From an uncultured Clostridia bacterium (GTDB lineage: Bacteria > Bacillota > Clostridia > Oscillospirales > Ruminococcaceae): a stretch of 5,065 bases of DNA. Where the stretch lies: positions 1 to 5,065 of the forward strand of contig CANRLY010000136.1 in NCBI GenBank assembly GCA_947631585.1, given 5' to 3'. The position numbers were made by a program, and so were the translations under genes. Below the pieces are notes generated by a model. The model was not told the origin of the DNA, ran no database searches, and saw only the letters and a program-made list of their open reading frames with translations. Numbering within the stretch: position 1 is the first letter of the stretch; each line of letters opens with the position of its first letter. Shown here in pieces: positions 1-5,065 of the stretch.

Positions 1-54
1 CTGCCGGCAAAACCACGTTTCCCGTCTGAGTTGGCATGAGCTGCACACACTTAC

Positions 55-83
55 ATTGTAACACAAATATCTTTTCAGTTCAA
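55..83 (-). promoter_or_regulatory. Leftward sigma-A-type promoter for an unseen gene or RNA
   Basis: Read on the minus strand there is a TTGAAC -35 box (78-83), a spacer of exactly 17 bases and a TACAAT -10 box (55-60). Transcription should start near position 48 and run off the left edge. It lies beyond the probable gdhA terminator, so it should serve a separate leftward unit. The -10 box sits inside an 11-bp palindrome, TTACA-A-TGTAA on the minus strand (51-61), which could be a repressor site. About 11 bases after the predicted start there is an ATG (35-37) opening a frame that reads MPTQTGNVVLPA to the edge. It has no Shine-Dalgarno site, so I do not annotate it as a gene. Confidence 0.65.
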
Positions 84-119
84 GTACCAATTACACGCTT
101 TTTAATGGCAAATGCAAAT

Positions 120-147
120 TAAGCCTCCATCGGACGACAGAGGCTTA
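120..147 (-). terminator. Probable factor-independent terminator of gdhA
   Basis: A perfect 8-bp inverted repeat (TAAGCCTC at 120-127, GAGGCTTA at 140-147) encloses a 12-base loop, 27 bases past the gdhA stop codon. On the minus strand the stem is followed by AATTTGCATTTGCC, which is only moderately U-rich, so termination may be incomplete. On the plus strand no T-rich tract follows, so it is probably one-directional. It separates gdhA from the leftward promoter at 55-83. Confidence 0.6.
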
Positions 148-174
148 GATCGCATTAATTTTCAGTTTACGCCA

Positions 175-1527
175 TTAGTAGGAGATACCCTGCCACAGCA
201 TAGCGTCGGCAACTTTCAGGAAGCCTGCGATATTTGCACCGGCAACAAGGTTGCCCTCCATGCCGTATTCCTTAGCGGCATCGTAAGAATTATGGAAAAT
301 GTTTATCATGATATTTTTCAGCTTGGAATCAACTTCCTCGAATGTCCAGGAAAGTCTCTCGCTGTTCTGGGACATTTCAAGAGCGGAAGTAGCAACGCCG
401 CCTGCGTTTGCAGCCTTAGCCGGTCCAAAGAGCACGCCAGCAGCCTGGAATTTCTCCACAGCGTCGGGAGTAGAAGGCATATTTGCGCCCTCTGCCACAG
501 CCATTACGCCGTTCTTGATAAGGATATCGGCAGACTCGCCGTCCAGCTCGTTCTGGGTAGCGCAAGGCAGAGCGATATCGCACTTGATGGTCCAAATGCC
601 CTTGCAGCCCTCTGTATAGGTCGCACCCTGAACTCTGTTGCAGTATTCCTTGATCCTTCCTCTTTCGACCTCTTTGATCTGCTTAACAACAGCAAGGTCA
701 ACGCCGTTAGGATCGTAGATATATCCGTTAGAGTCGGACAGAGCAACTACTTTTCCGCCCAGTTCGGTAGCCTTCTGGGTAGCGTAGATGGCAACGTTTC
801 CGGAACCGGAAATTACCACGGTCTTGCCCTGGAAGCTGTCGTTCTTCATGCACTTGAGCATCTCAGCGGTATAGTAGCACAGACCGTAACCTGTAGCTTC
901 TGTTCTTGCAAGAGATCCGCCGTAGGAAAGACCCTTTCCGGTGAGAACGCCGGTAAATTCGTTCCTCAGTCTCTTATACTGACCGTACATAAATCCGATC
1001 TCTCTTGCGCCTGTTCCGATATCGCCGGCAGGAACGTCCGTATCAGCGCCGATATGCTTGCAAAGCTCGGTCATAAAGCTCTGGCAGAATCTCATAACTT
1101 CAGCGTCAGACTTGCCCTTGGGGTCGAAGTCGGAACCGCCCTTTCCGCCGCCGATAGGCAGTCCGGTAAGGCTGTTCTTGAAGATCTGCTCGAATCCCAG
1201 GAACTTGATAACAGAAGCGCACACTGACGGGTGAAGTCTCAGTCCGCCCTTATAAGGACCGATAGCAGAGTTGAACTGAACTCTGAATCCACGGTTGACC
1301 TGCACCTTGCCGTTGTCGTCCACCCACGGAACACGGAAGATTATCTGCCTTTCAGGCTCAACTATCCTGTCGATGACCCCTGCTTCCACGATGTCCGGTC
1401 TCTTTTCAACTACCGGCTCCAGGCTCTCAAGAACTTCTTTTACAGCCTGAAGGAACTCTTTTTCTCCCGGGTTTCTCTGACACACCTTGTCGTACACGCC
1501 CTGGAGGTACTCGTTTTTAAACTCCAT
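175..1527 (-). CDS. gdhA: NADP-specific glutamate dehydrogenase
   Basis: This 450-residue protein reversibly aminates 2-oxoglutarate to L-glutamate with NADPH (EC 1.4.1.4). It is cytoplasmic, probably a hexamer, and a main route of ammonia assimilation in rumen and gut Clostridia. The N-terminal substrate domain (about 1-200) has the family signature LPIGGGKGGSDFDP (123-136), with catalytic Lys129. Lys93 in GPYKGG, Lys117, Asp169 in DVPAGDIG and Ser381 in GGVATS match the known glutamate-binding and proton-transfer positions. The Rossmann domain carries GSGNVA (241-246), followed by Ser-Asp-Ser at 264-266 after the second strand. That resembles the E. coli NADP enzyme more than NAD-dependent clostridial ones, so NADP use is likely but inferred. 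The C-terminal ANIAGFLKVADAM (431-443) is typical. Length is normal and the frame is intact. The start is supported by GAGGGG (1536-1541) eight bases upstream. The gene has its own promoter and probable terminator, so it is likely monocistronic. Confidence 0.97.
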   Translation of the reverse strand: MEFKNEYLQGVYDKVCQRNPGEKEFLQAVKEVLESLEPVVEKRPDIVEAGVIDRIVEPERQIIFRVPWVDDNGKVQVNRGFRVQFNSAIGPYKGGLRLHPSVCASVIKFLGFEQIFKNSLTGLPIGGGKGGSDFDPKGKSDAEVMRFCQSFMTELCKHIGADTDVPAGDIGTGAREIGFMYGQYKRLRNEFTGVLTGKGLSYGGSLARTEATGYGLCYYTAEMLKCMKNDSFQGKTVVISGSGNVAIYATQKATELGGKVVALSDSNGYIYDPNGVDLAVVKQIKEVERGRIKEYCNRVQGATYTEGCKGIWTIKCDIALPCATQNELDGESADILIKNGVMAVAEGANMPSTPDAVEKFQAAGVLFGPAKAANAGGVATSALEMSQNSERLSWTFEEVDSKLKNIMINIFHNSYDAAKEYGMEGNLVAGANIAGFLKVADAMLWQGISY

Positions 1528-1564
1528 TGTTTAAACCCCTCACTTATAAAAAATTTATGAATCA

Positions 1565-1593
1565 AGTATACCTTATTTCTTCCAAAAAGTCAA
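1565..1593 (-). promoter_or_regulatory. gdhA promoter
   Basis: The minus strand reads TTGACT (-35, 1588-1593), exactly 17 bases, then TATACT (-10, 1565-1570). Both boxes are close to the sigma-A consensus, so this should be a strong promoter. The predicted start is near 1558, giving a leader of about 30 bases that contains the GAGGGG ribosome site at 1536-1541. The leader is too short for a riboswitch, and I see no obvious operator beyond the AT-rich spacer. Confidence 0.8.
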
Positions 1594-1651
1594 TAACAAA
1601 GCCTAAAAAAAATCCATTATTTATAATTTTTTTACCAATGAGGGGAAAGAT

Positions 1652-1681
1652 AATGCAAGAACGGTCTTTAAAACTTGCATT
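1652..1681 (-). terminator. Weak candidate terminator of the GHL10 lipoprotein gene
   Basis: A perfect 8-bp inverted repeat (AATGCAAG at 1652-1659, CTTGCATT at 1674-1681) with a 14-base loop begins one base after the lipoprotein stop codon. On the minus strand it is followed by ATCTTTCCCCTC, not a clean U-tract. A run of eight T on that strand lies further on (1605-1612), at the end of a very AT-rich inverted repeat. The gap to gdhA (1528-1682) holds nothing else but the gdhA promoter. Some readthrough from the lipoprotein gene into gdhA is possible. Confidence 0.35.
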
Positions 1682-1682
1682 T

Positions 1683-3020
1683 TCAGTTGTCCAGCGCCCG
1701 AAACGCCAGGTCCAGTTCCCTGAAAACACGGGCGGTATGACCGCTATCCGGAAAGAACATACTTTTAAAGCTATAGAGAGCTGTTCCGCTGTAGTTATCC
1801 AGTTTCCGGCAACATTCTATCTGTTTTGCGATTATGCCGTCGGTATCGGTAAATTCTTCCTCATTTCCTATCTTATAAAAGGCAAGACCTATAACAAGTT
1901 TGGTATTTTCTCCGCAAAGCCTGCTCCATTCTTCCACCACCTGCTCGAACGGCTGGGTCTTATTATCGAAGCCGTAGTACACCTGGGGAACGATATAGTC
2001 GCACCAGCCTTTTTCCGAAGCCCAGCGTTTCACGTCTGCGTAGAGCTGCTTATAGTTATTGTCGATATTGCCCTGGGGGGAAATGCCGAAAAGCAGGTCT
2101 TTTCCGCACTGCTTGACGGTATTGTAAATGCCCATGACCAGCAGGTCGGTGTTTTCCAGACGGAAATCGCTGAGGGACTGTCTGCCCGACTCAAGGAACG
2201 CCTCCCGGTCAAAGCTCTCATCTGTAGTGGGGTAGAAGTAGTCGTCGATATGTATGCCGTCCACCTTATAATTCTGGCAGATCTCCCTTACGCCGGAAAA
2301 GATAAGTTCTCTCACCTCCGGGTAGGCAGGGTCAAGCCAGAGCCTGCCGCTTTGCTCGTCGTAGACCACATACCTGCCGTTATACTCCTGAGAATTATAC
2401 CATTTATTAATAGGGAAGCTGTCGTCTGCGCCGATATTCTCCGGCTTTTCGCAGCGAAGGGGGTTTATCCACGCATGAATGGAAAGTCCGTTGCGGTGGG
2501 CTTGTTCCACCATTATCTCCAAAGCGTCAAACTGCGGAGCTGCGCCGGGTGTTCCGGTATAATACCTGGACGGGGCGAAATAGTCGGAATCATAGAGGGC
2601 GTCCCCGAACGGTCTGACGTGGACGTACACTGTGTTAAAGCCGGAATTATAAGCCGCTGCGAACGCTTCCCCCACCGAATCACGGAAGCTGCTCTCGCTT
2701 TTGCCCTGGAGCATATCCGCAATATCGATATAGGAAAACCAGAAAGAACGCTGGGTCTCGAAGTTCAGGGGGGTATAGCTGTCAGCTGAGGGGGCTTGGC
2801 TCATCTGCGGAAACGCCGTATTGGCGGCAAGGGAAAGTTCCCTTTCCGGCACGGGCGAACCTCCGCACAGACTGAGCTTGGCTGTCTGTAAAGTCTCAGA
2901 CCTTGCGGCTGTTTTCTCCGCCCGAGAGATACTTTGTCCGCAGCCGCTGAGGAGAGCCGCCGCAGTCATCGCCGCAAGAACGACTTTCCCTGCTTTTGTG
3001 TTAAGATATCTTTTTTTCAT
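1683..3020 (-). CDS. GHL10/DUF187-family glycoside-hydrolase-like lipoprotein
   Basis: The protein has 445 residues from the chosen start. It opens with a lipoprotein signal: MKKR, a hydrophobic core (about 11-24) and lipobox LSGC with acceptor Cys27, so it should be anchored on the outer face of the membrane. A polar linker (about 28-88) leads to a TIM-barrel domain of the GHL10 (DUF187, YngK/YddW-like) type. Landmarks are NTVYVHVRPFGDALYDS (129-145), IHAWINPLR (181-189), RLWLDPAYPEVR (226-237), VDGIHIDDYFYP (253-264), GISPQGNI (312-319) and DYIVPQVYYGF (341-351). The Asp pair in HIDDYF and other acidic residues at strand ends are candidates for catalysis. The E. coli member DigH (YddW), also a lipoprotein, cleaves denuded peptidoglycan strands. 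A cell-wall role is therefore likely, but the exact substrate is not shown by sequence. An upstream in-frame start at 3065 would put 15 charged residues before the signal peptide, so ATG 3020, with AAAGGAAG seven bases upstream, is preferred. The gene is divergent from ptsI. Confidence 0.9.
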   Translation of the reverse strand: MKKRYLNTKAGKVVLAAMTAAALLSGCGQSISRAEKTAARSETLQTAKLSLCGGSPVPERELSLAANTAFPQMSQAPSADSYTPLNFETQRSFWFSYIDIADMLQGKSESSFRDSVGEAFAAAYNSGFNTVYVHVRPFGDALYDSDYFAPSRYYTGTPGAAPQFDALEIMVEQAHRNGLSIHAWINPLRCEKPENIGADDSFPINKWYNSQEYNGRYVVYDEQSGRLWLDPAYPEVRELIFSGVREICQNYKVDGIHIDDYFYPTTDESFDREAFLESGRQSLSDFRLENTDLLVMGIYNTVKQCGKDLLFGISPQGNIDNNYKQLYADVKRWASEKGWCDYIVPQVYYGFDNKTQPFEQVVEEWSRLCGENTKLVIGLAFYKIGNEEEFTDTDGIIAKQIECCRKLDNYSGTALYSFKSMFFPDSGHTARVFRELDLAFRALDN

Positions 3021-3027
3021 AAAAACA

Positions 3028-3035
3028 CTTCCTTT
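3028..3035 (-). promoter_or_regulatory. Ribosome binding site that fixes the lipoprotein start
   Basis: AAAGGAAG on the minus strand lies seven bases before ATG 3018-3020. This supports the start that places the lipoprotein signal peptide at the very N-terminus, against the longer in-frame ATG at 3063-3065. Confidence 0.8.
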
Positions 3036-3052
3036 GATTTTTCTTTCAGTTA

Positions 3053-3081
3053 ATTCTATTAGCAAAGAAGCGATTTAAGAA
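3053..3081 (-). promoter_or_regulatory. Tentative promoter of the lipoprotein gene
   Basis: The minus strand has TAGAAT (3053-3058) as a fair -10 box. The sequence 17 bases upstream, TTCTTA (3076-3081), matches only half of the -35 consensus. A start near 3046 would leave a leader of about 26 bases carrying the ribosome site. If this is right, the promoter is weak or needs an activator. Other weak pairings exist further upstream, so this is a best guess. Confidence 0.3.
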
Positions 3082-3137
3082 CCGACAGGGACAAGCTTTT
3101 TCAGAATAGTATCTTATGAGCCGGCAGATAATAACTC

Positions 3138-3153
3138 TGTGGCGCGGGTCACA
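3138..3153. promoter_or_regulatory. CRP/FNR-like inverted 16-mer upstream of ptsI
   Basis: TGTGG-CGCGGG-TCACA matches the E. coli CRP pattern TGTGA-N6-TCACA at nine of ten defined positions. Its centre is about 60 bases upstream of the predicted ptsI start, where class I activators of this family commonly bind. Clostridia carry Crp/Fnr-family regulators, but classical cAMP-CRP control is not usual in them. A chance match in a 191-base gap is possible. Confidence 0.3.
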
Positions 3154-3154
3154 A

Positions 3155-3178
3155 ATGTTGCAATACGTCTTGCAATAT
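3155..3178. promoter_or_regulatory. Near-perfect palindrome over the ptsI -35 box, candidate operator
   Basis: The core is TTGCAATACGTCTTGCAA (3158-3175), symmetric at eight of nine base pairs around a central ACGT. With its flanks the symmetry covers 24 bp with ten of twelve pairs matched. Each TTGCAA arm is itself a palindrome, so it also reads as two direct repeats 12 bp apart. The right arm is the ptsI -35 box itself, so a bound dimer would block RNA polymerase. The size and symmetry fit a helix-turn-helix dimer, but I do not recognise the site as that of a named regulator. Confidence 0.5.
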
Positions 3179-3198
3179 CAGGAAAAATATTCTATAAT
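3170..3198 (+). promoter_or_regulatory. ptsI promoter
   Basis: TTGCAA (-35, 3170-3175), exactly 17 bases, then a perfect TATAAT (-10, 3193-3198). The predicted start is near 3205, only about seven bases before the ptsI ATG at 3212. The Shine-Dalgarno-like AGAGGAAG (3202-3209) would then be partly cut away, leaving a very short leader. The -35 box is one arm of the palindrome at 3155-3178. Confidence 0.8.
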
Positions 3199-3211
3199 AT
3201 AAGAGGAAGCA

Positions 3212-4900
3212 ATGATAACTATTGTCGGCAAAGCGGTGAGCCGTGGGGCGGCTTTTGGAAAAATACGATTTCTGGGAAAACAGGAAAACTCCGGTCAAGC
3301 GGTCTCGGTGGGAACAGACGACCCCTGCGCCGAATGGGACAGGTTCTCTGCGGCAGGCAAAGCGGCGGTCTTACAGCTGAAAAGGCTGGAAGAACAGGCG
3401 GCAGCTTCAGCAGGAAAGTCAGCGGCTGAAATGTTTCAGGTGCAGCAGGCTCTGGTCTGCGACCCTTACTTTTGCAGTCAGGTGAAAGACAATATTTTCG
3501 GGCATGGCATGGCAGCCGCAAATGCGGTGACTGCGGCGGCGGAGGCTTTCGGGCAGCTTTTGGCACAGACCGGCGACGATCGCTTTTCCAGCCGTCGGGA
3601 AGATCTTTCTGACGCAGCAAAGCGAATATGCGGTATTCTGGGCGGAAACGCTGAGGACAGCGATATTCCCGAAGAGACGGACGCCTGCATAATTTGCGCT
3701 GACGATCTTTCTCCGGCTCAGACCGCATTGCTGGACAAAAAGAAAACGCTGGCTTTTGTCACAAGAAAAGGCTCGGCTTATTCCCACACAGCCATACTTG
3801 CAAGGAGCATGGAAATACCGGCTATAGTGGGAACAGGCGGCAGTCTTTTGGAAAAGTACGACGGCTGCTTTGCGGCGGTGGACGCTTTTGACGGGCGGCT
3901 CATCATCTCTCCCGACGGCATTTCTATTGGGGTCATAAACGAAAAGCTGAGAGAACATCTGGAAAGAAAACAGCTGGAGCGTGCGCTTATCGGGAAAGAA
4001 AATATCACCGCTGACGGCAGGCGAATAGAAATTCTGGCAAACGCCGCCTGCGCAGAGGACGTGGAGTTGGCTGTCAGGAACGATGCCGGAGGTATCGGGC
4101 TTTTCAGGAGCGAATTTCTCTTTATGGAAAGAGATAGTCTTCCCGGCGAGGAGGAACAGTTTTGCATATACAAAGAGGCGGCGCAGAGGCTCTGCGGAAA
4201 ACCGCTTGTCATCAGGGCTGCCGACCTGGGCGCAGACAAGGTATGCGGTCTGCTGGGCGGAGAGCAGGAGGAAAATCCGGCTCTTGGCAAAAGGGGCATA
4301 CGGCTGCTGCTGGAGCGGACGGATATTTTCGCCGTGCAGCTAAGGGCTGTACTGAGGGCTTCGGCTTATGGGAACGTTTCGGTGATGTTCCCGATGGTAA
4401 CTTCCCTCTGGGAACTGAAAAGGGCAAAAAGCCTGCTTTTTCAGCTTAAAGAGGAACTGGCGGCGCAAAGAGTACCGTTTGACAAAAATATCCCGGTGGG
4501 GATAATGATAGAAACTCCGGCTGCGGCGATAACAAGCGACATACTTGCACAGCAGGCTGATTTTTTCAGCATCGGAACTAACGACCTGACTCAGTATGTA
4601 CTGGCTGCCGACCGTTCCAACCACCGTTTGGACGGGTACGACAGCGGCAGGCACAAGGCGGTCATGCGGCTTATTGGGTTTACGGCTGAAAATGCGAAAA
4701 AGTCGGGAATACCCTGCTGCATATGCGGCGAACTGGCGGCGGACGGAGAAGTTACCGCTGAACTTATACGCATGGGCGCAGGGCGGCTGTCAGTTCCGCC
4801 GGCAGATGTGCTTACCATAAGAAAAGCAGTGCGTGAGGCAAATATTACTGAAAGGTATGACTATAAGAATGAAAATAAGACTTATCGCTTTAGATCTTGA
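3212..4900 (+). CDS. ptsI: Phosphoenolpyruvate-protein phosphotransferase (PTS Enzyme I)
   Basis: This 562-residue cytoplasmic enzyme takes phosphate from PEP onto a histidine and passes it to HPr (EC 2.7.3.9), the first step of PTS sugar uptake. The length is close to the 570-575 of B. subtilis and E. coli. The N-terminal part (about 1-145) contains the GKAVSRGAAFGK opening and the HPr-binding helical region. The swivelling phosphohistidine domain carries SAYSHTAILARSMEIPAIVG, with His192. The PEP-binding barrel (about 260-545) retains Arg299 (GLFRSEF), Arg335 (VIRAADLGADK), Glu434 (MIETPA), Asn457-Asp458 (GTNDLTQY), Arg468 (AADRSN) and Cys505 (ICGEL), all equivalent to known active-site residues. 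Departures from consensus are GADK where GGDK is usual, GKRGIR for the usual G-aromatic-RAIR, and DSGRHKAV for the usual HHPAV stretch. ATG 3212 follows AGAGGAAG closely. No ptsH or EII gene is visible. The end overlaps the HAD gene by 32 bases. Enzyme I is firm; sugar PTS versus a regulatory role is open. Confidence 0.94.
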   Translation: MITIVGKAVSRGAAFGKIRFLGKQENSGQAVSVGTDDPCAEWDRFSAAGKAAVLQLKRLEEQAAASAGKSAAEMFQVQQALVCDPYFCSQVKDNIFGHGMAAANAVTAAAEAFGQLLAQTGDDRFSSRREDLSDAAKRICGILGGNAEDSDIPEETDACIICADDLSPAQTALLDKKKTLAFVTRKGSAYSHTAILARSMEIPAIVGTGGSLLEKYDGCFAAVDAFDGRLIISPDGISIGVINEKLREHLERKQLERALIGKENITADGRRIEILANAACAEDVELAVRNDAGGIGLFRSEFLFMERDSLPGEEEQFCIYKEAAQRLCGKPLVIRAADLGADKVCGLLGGEQEENPALGKRGIRLLLERTDIFAVQLRAVLRASAYGNVSVMFPMVTSLWELKRAKSLLFQLKEELAAQRVPFDKNIPVGIMIETPAAAITSDILAQQADFFSIGTNDLTQYVLAADRSNHRLDGYDSGRHKAVMRLIGFTAENAKKSGIPCCICGELAADGEVTAELIRMGAGRLSVPPADVLTIRKAVREANITERYDYKNENKTYRFRS

Positions 4901-5065
4901 CGGAACTTTTCTGAAAAGTCCAAACATTGTTTCGGACGCTAACGCTGCGGCGGTGGAAAAAGCCGCAGCCGCCGGGGTGACCGTGGCAGTCAGCACCGGC
5001 AGGGTGTTCGGGGAGATACCCGACTCGGTGAAAGTATCCCTGCTATTGGGTATTACATCACCTCC
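4869..5065 (+). CDS. Cof-type HAD-superfamily phosphatase, N-terminal part, with apparent frameshift
   Basis: About 65 residues are visible before the window ends. The start MKIRLIALDLDGTFL is typical of Cof/YidA-like HAD phosphatases: Asp9 is the predicted nucleophile and Asp11 the acid/base in DxDGT. Motif II is VAVSTGR, with Thr43. Such enzymes remove phosphate from sugar phosphates, flavin or other small phosphorylated molecules; the substrate cannot be read from this piece. ATG 4869 fits the family N-terminus and has AAAGG (4851-4855) 13 bases upstream; the in-frame ATG 4857 has that motif almost touching it. The gene lies in a different frame from ptsI and overlaps it by 32 bases, suggesting translational coupling. 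Near 5034-5036 the family-like sequence jumps frame: after VK, the frame starting at 5036 reads IPAIGYYITS, as expected for the family, whereas the original frame gives an unlike VSLLLGITSP. A single missing base would explain this. It may be a sequencing error or a real mutation. Confidence 0.85.
   Translation, partial: MKIRLIALDLDGTFLKSPNIVSDANAAAVEKAAAAGVTVAVSTGRVFGEIPDSVKVSLLLGITSP

Noticed and set aside
1..37. Possible start of a leftward protein, MPTQTGNVVLPA
   Set aside because: Only twelve codons are visible, with no Shine-Dalgarno site and no recognisable domain. It is discussed under the left-edge promoter but not annotated as a gene.
112..1227. Long plus-strand open frame of 371 residues antisense to gdhA
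   Set aside because: It lies opposite a fully recognisable glutamate dehydrogenase. Its protein is low in recognisable motifs and has no ribosome site, and the openness follows from the codon bias of gdhA.
1604..1634. A-run and T-run inverted repeat between gdhA and the lipoprotein gene
   Set aside because: The stem is purely A:T and too weak to act as a terminator by itself. I mention it only as part of the AT-rich gap.
1527..2789. Plus-strand open frame of 420 residues antisense to the lipoprotein gene
   Set aside because: It starts inside the gdhA promoter region, runs through the terminator area and mirrors the GHL10 gene. There is no promoter, ribosome site or family match, so it is a shadow of the real gene.
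3021..3065. N-terminal extension of the lipoprotein from the ATG at 3065
   Set aside because: It would put 15 mainly polar and charged residues before the signal peptide. The internal ATG at 3020 has a good ribosome site and the normal lipoprotein layout.
3114..3131. Second imperfect palindrome, TTATGAGCCGGCAGATAA, in the divergent gap
   Set aside because: Seven of nine pairs match, but the arms are short and AT-rich around a common GCCGGC core. It is not placed clearly against either promoter, so chance is likely.
3139..3429. Plus-strand frame overlapping the ptsI promoter and start
   Set aside because: It runs across the -35, -10 and operator region and then out of frame through the Enzyme I N-terminus, so it cannot be made from the ptsI promoter.

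Overview
The window holds three complete protein genes, the first part of a fourth, and the control DNA between them. It looks chromosomal and comes from a Gram-positive anaerobe of the Clostridia, most likely a Ruminococcus-like member of the Oscillospiraceae. That placing is an inference. It rests on the forms of the glutamate dehydrogenase and Enzyme I proteins, on purine-rich Shine-Dalgarno sites, on clear TTGNNN-17-TANNNT promoters with AT-rich spacers, and on a lipoprotein signal of Gram-positive style. I see no transposase, integrase, CRISPR array, tRNA or rRNA.

Layout from left to right. Positions 1-174 lie downstream of gdhA. They hold a hairpin that probably ends gdhA transcription (120-147) and a well-formed leftward promoter (55-83) that fires off the left edge towards something not visible here. 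Positions 175-1527 (minus strand) encode an NADP-type glutamate dehydrogenase, with its own good promoter at 1565-1593. Positions 1683-3020 (minus) encode a lipoprotein of the GHL10/DUF187 glycoside-hydrolase-like family. The 191 bases at 3021-3211 are a divergent control region between that gene and ptsI. Positions 3212-4900 (plus) encode Enzyme I of the PEP:sugar phosphotransferase system, complete and with all main active-site residues. Positions 4869 to the right edge (plus) hold the start of a Cof-type HAD phosphatase that overlaps the end of ptsI.

Function. gdhA joins ammonia to 2-oxoglutarate and is a single-gene unit. The lipoprotein probably acts on a cell-wall or other glycan at the outer face of the membrane. 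ptsI and the HAD gene look like a translationally coupled pair, in which Enzyme I moves phosphate from PEP to HPr and the HAD enzyme probably removes phosphate from a small molecule. No HPr or sugar permease (EII) gene is in view.

Nothing here is a clearly new system. The points most worth a second look are a near-perfect 24-bp palindrome lying across the ptsI -35 box, a CRP/FNR-like 16-mer about 60 bases upstream of the predicted ptsI start, and an apparent one-base deletion that breaks the HAD reading frame about 30 bases before the window ends.
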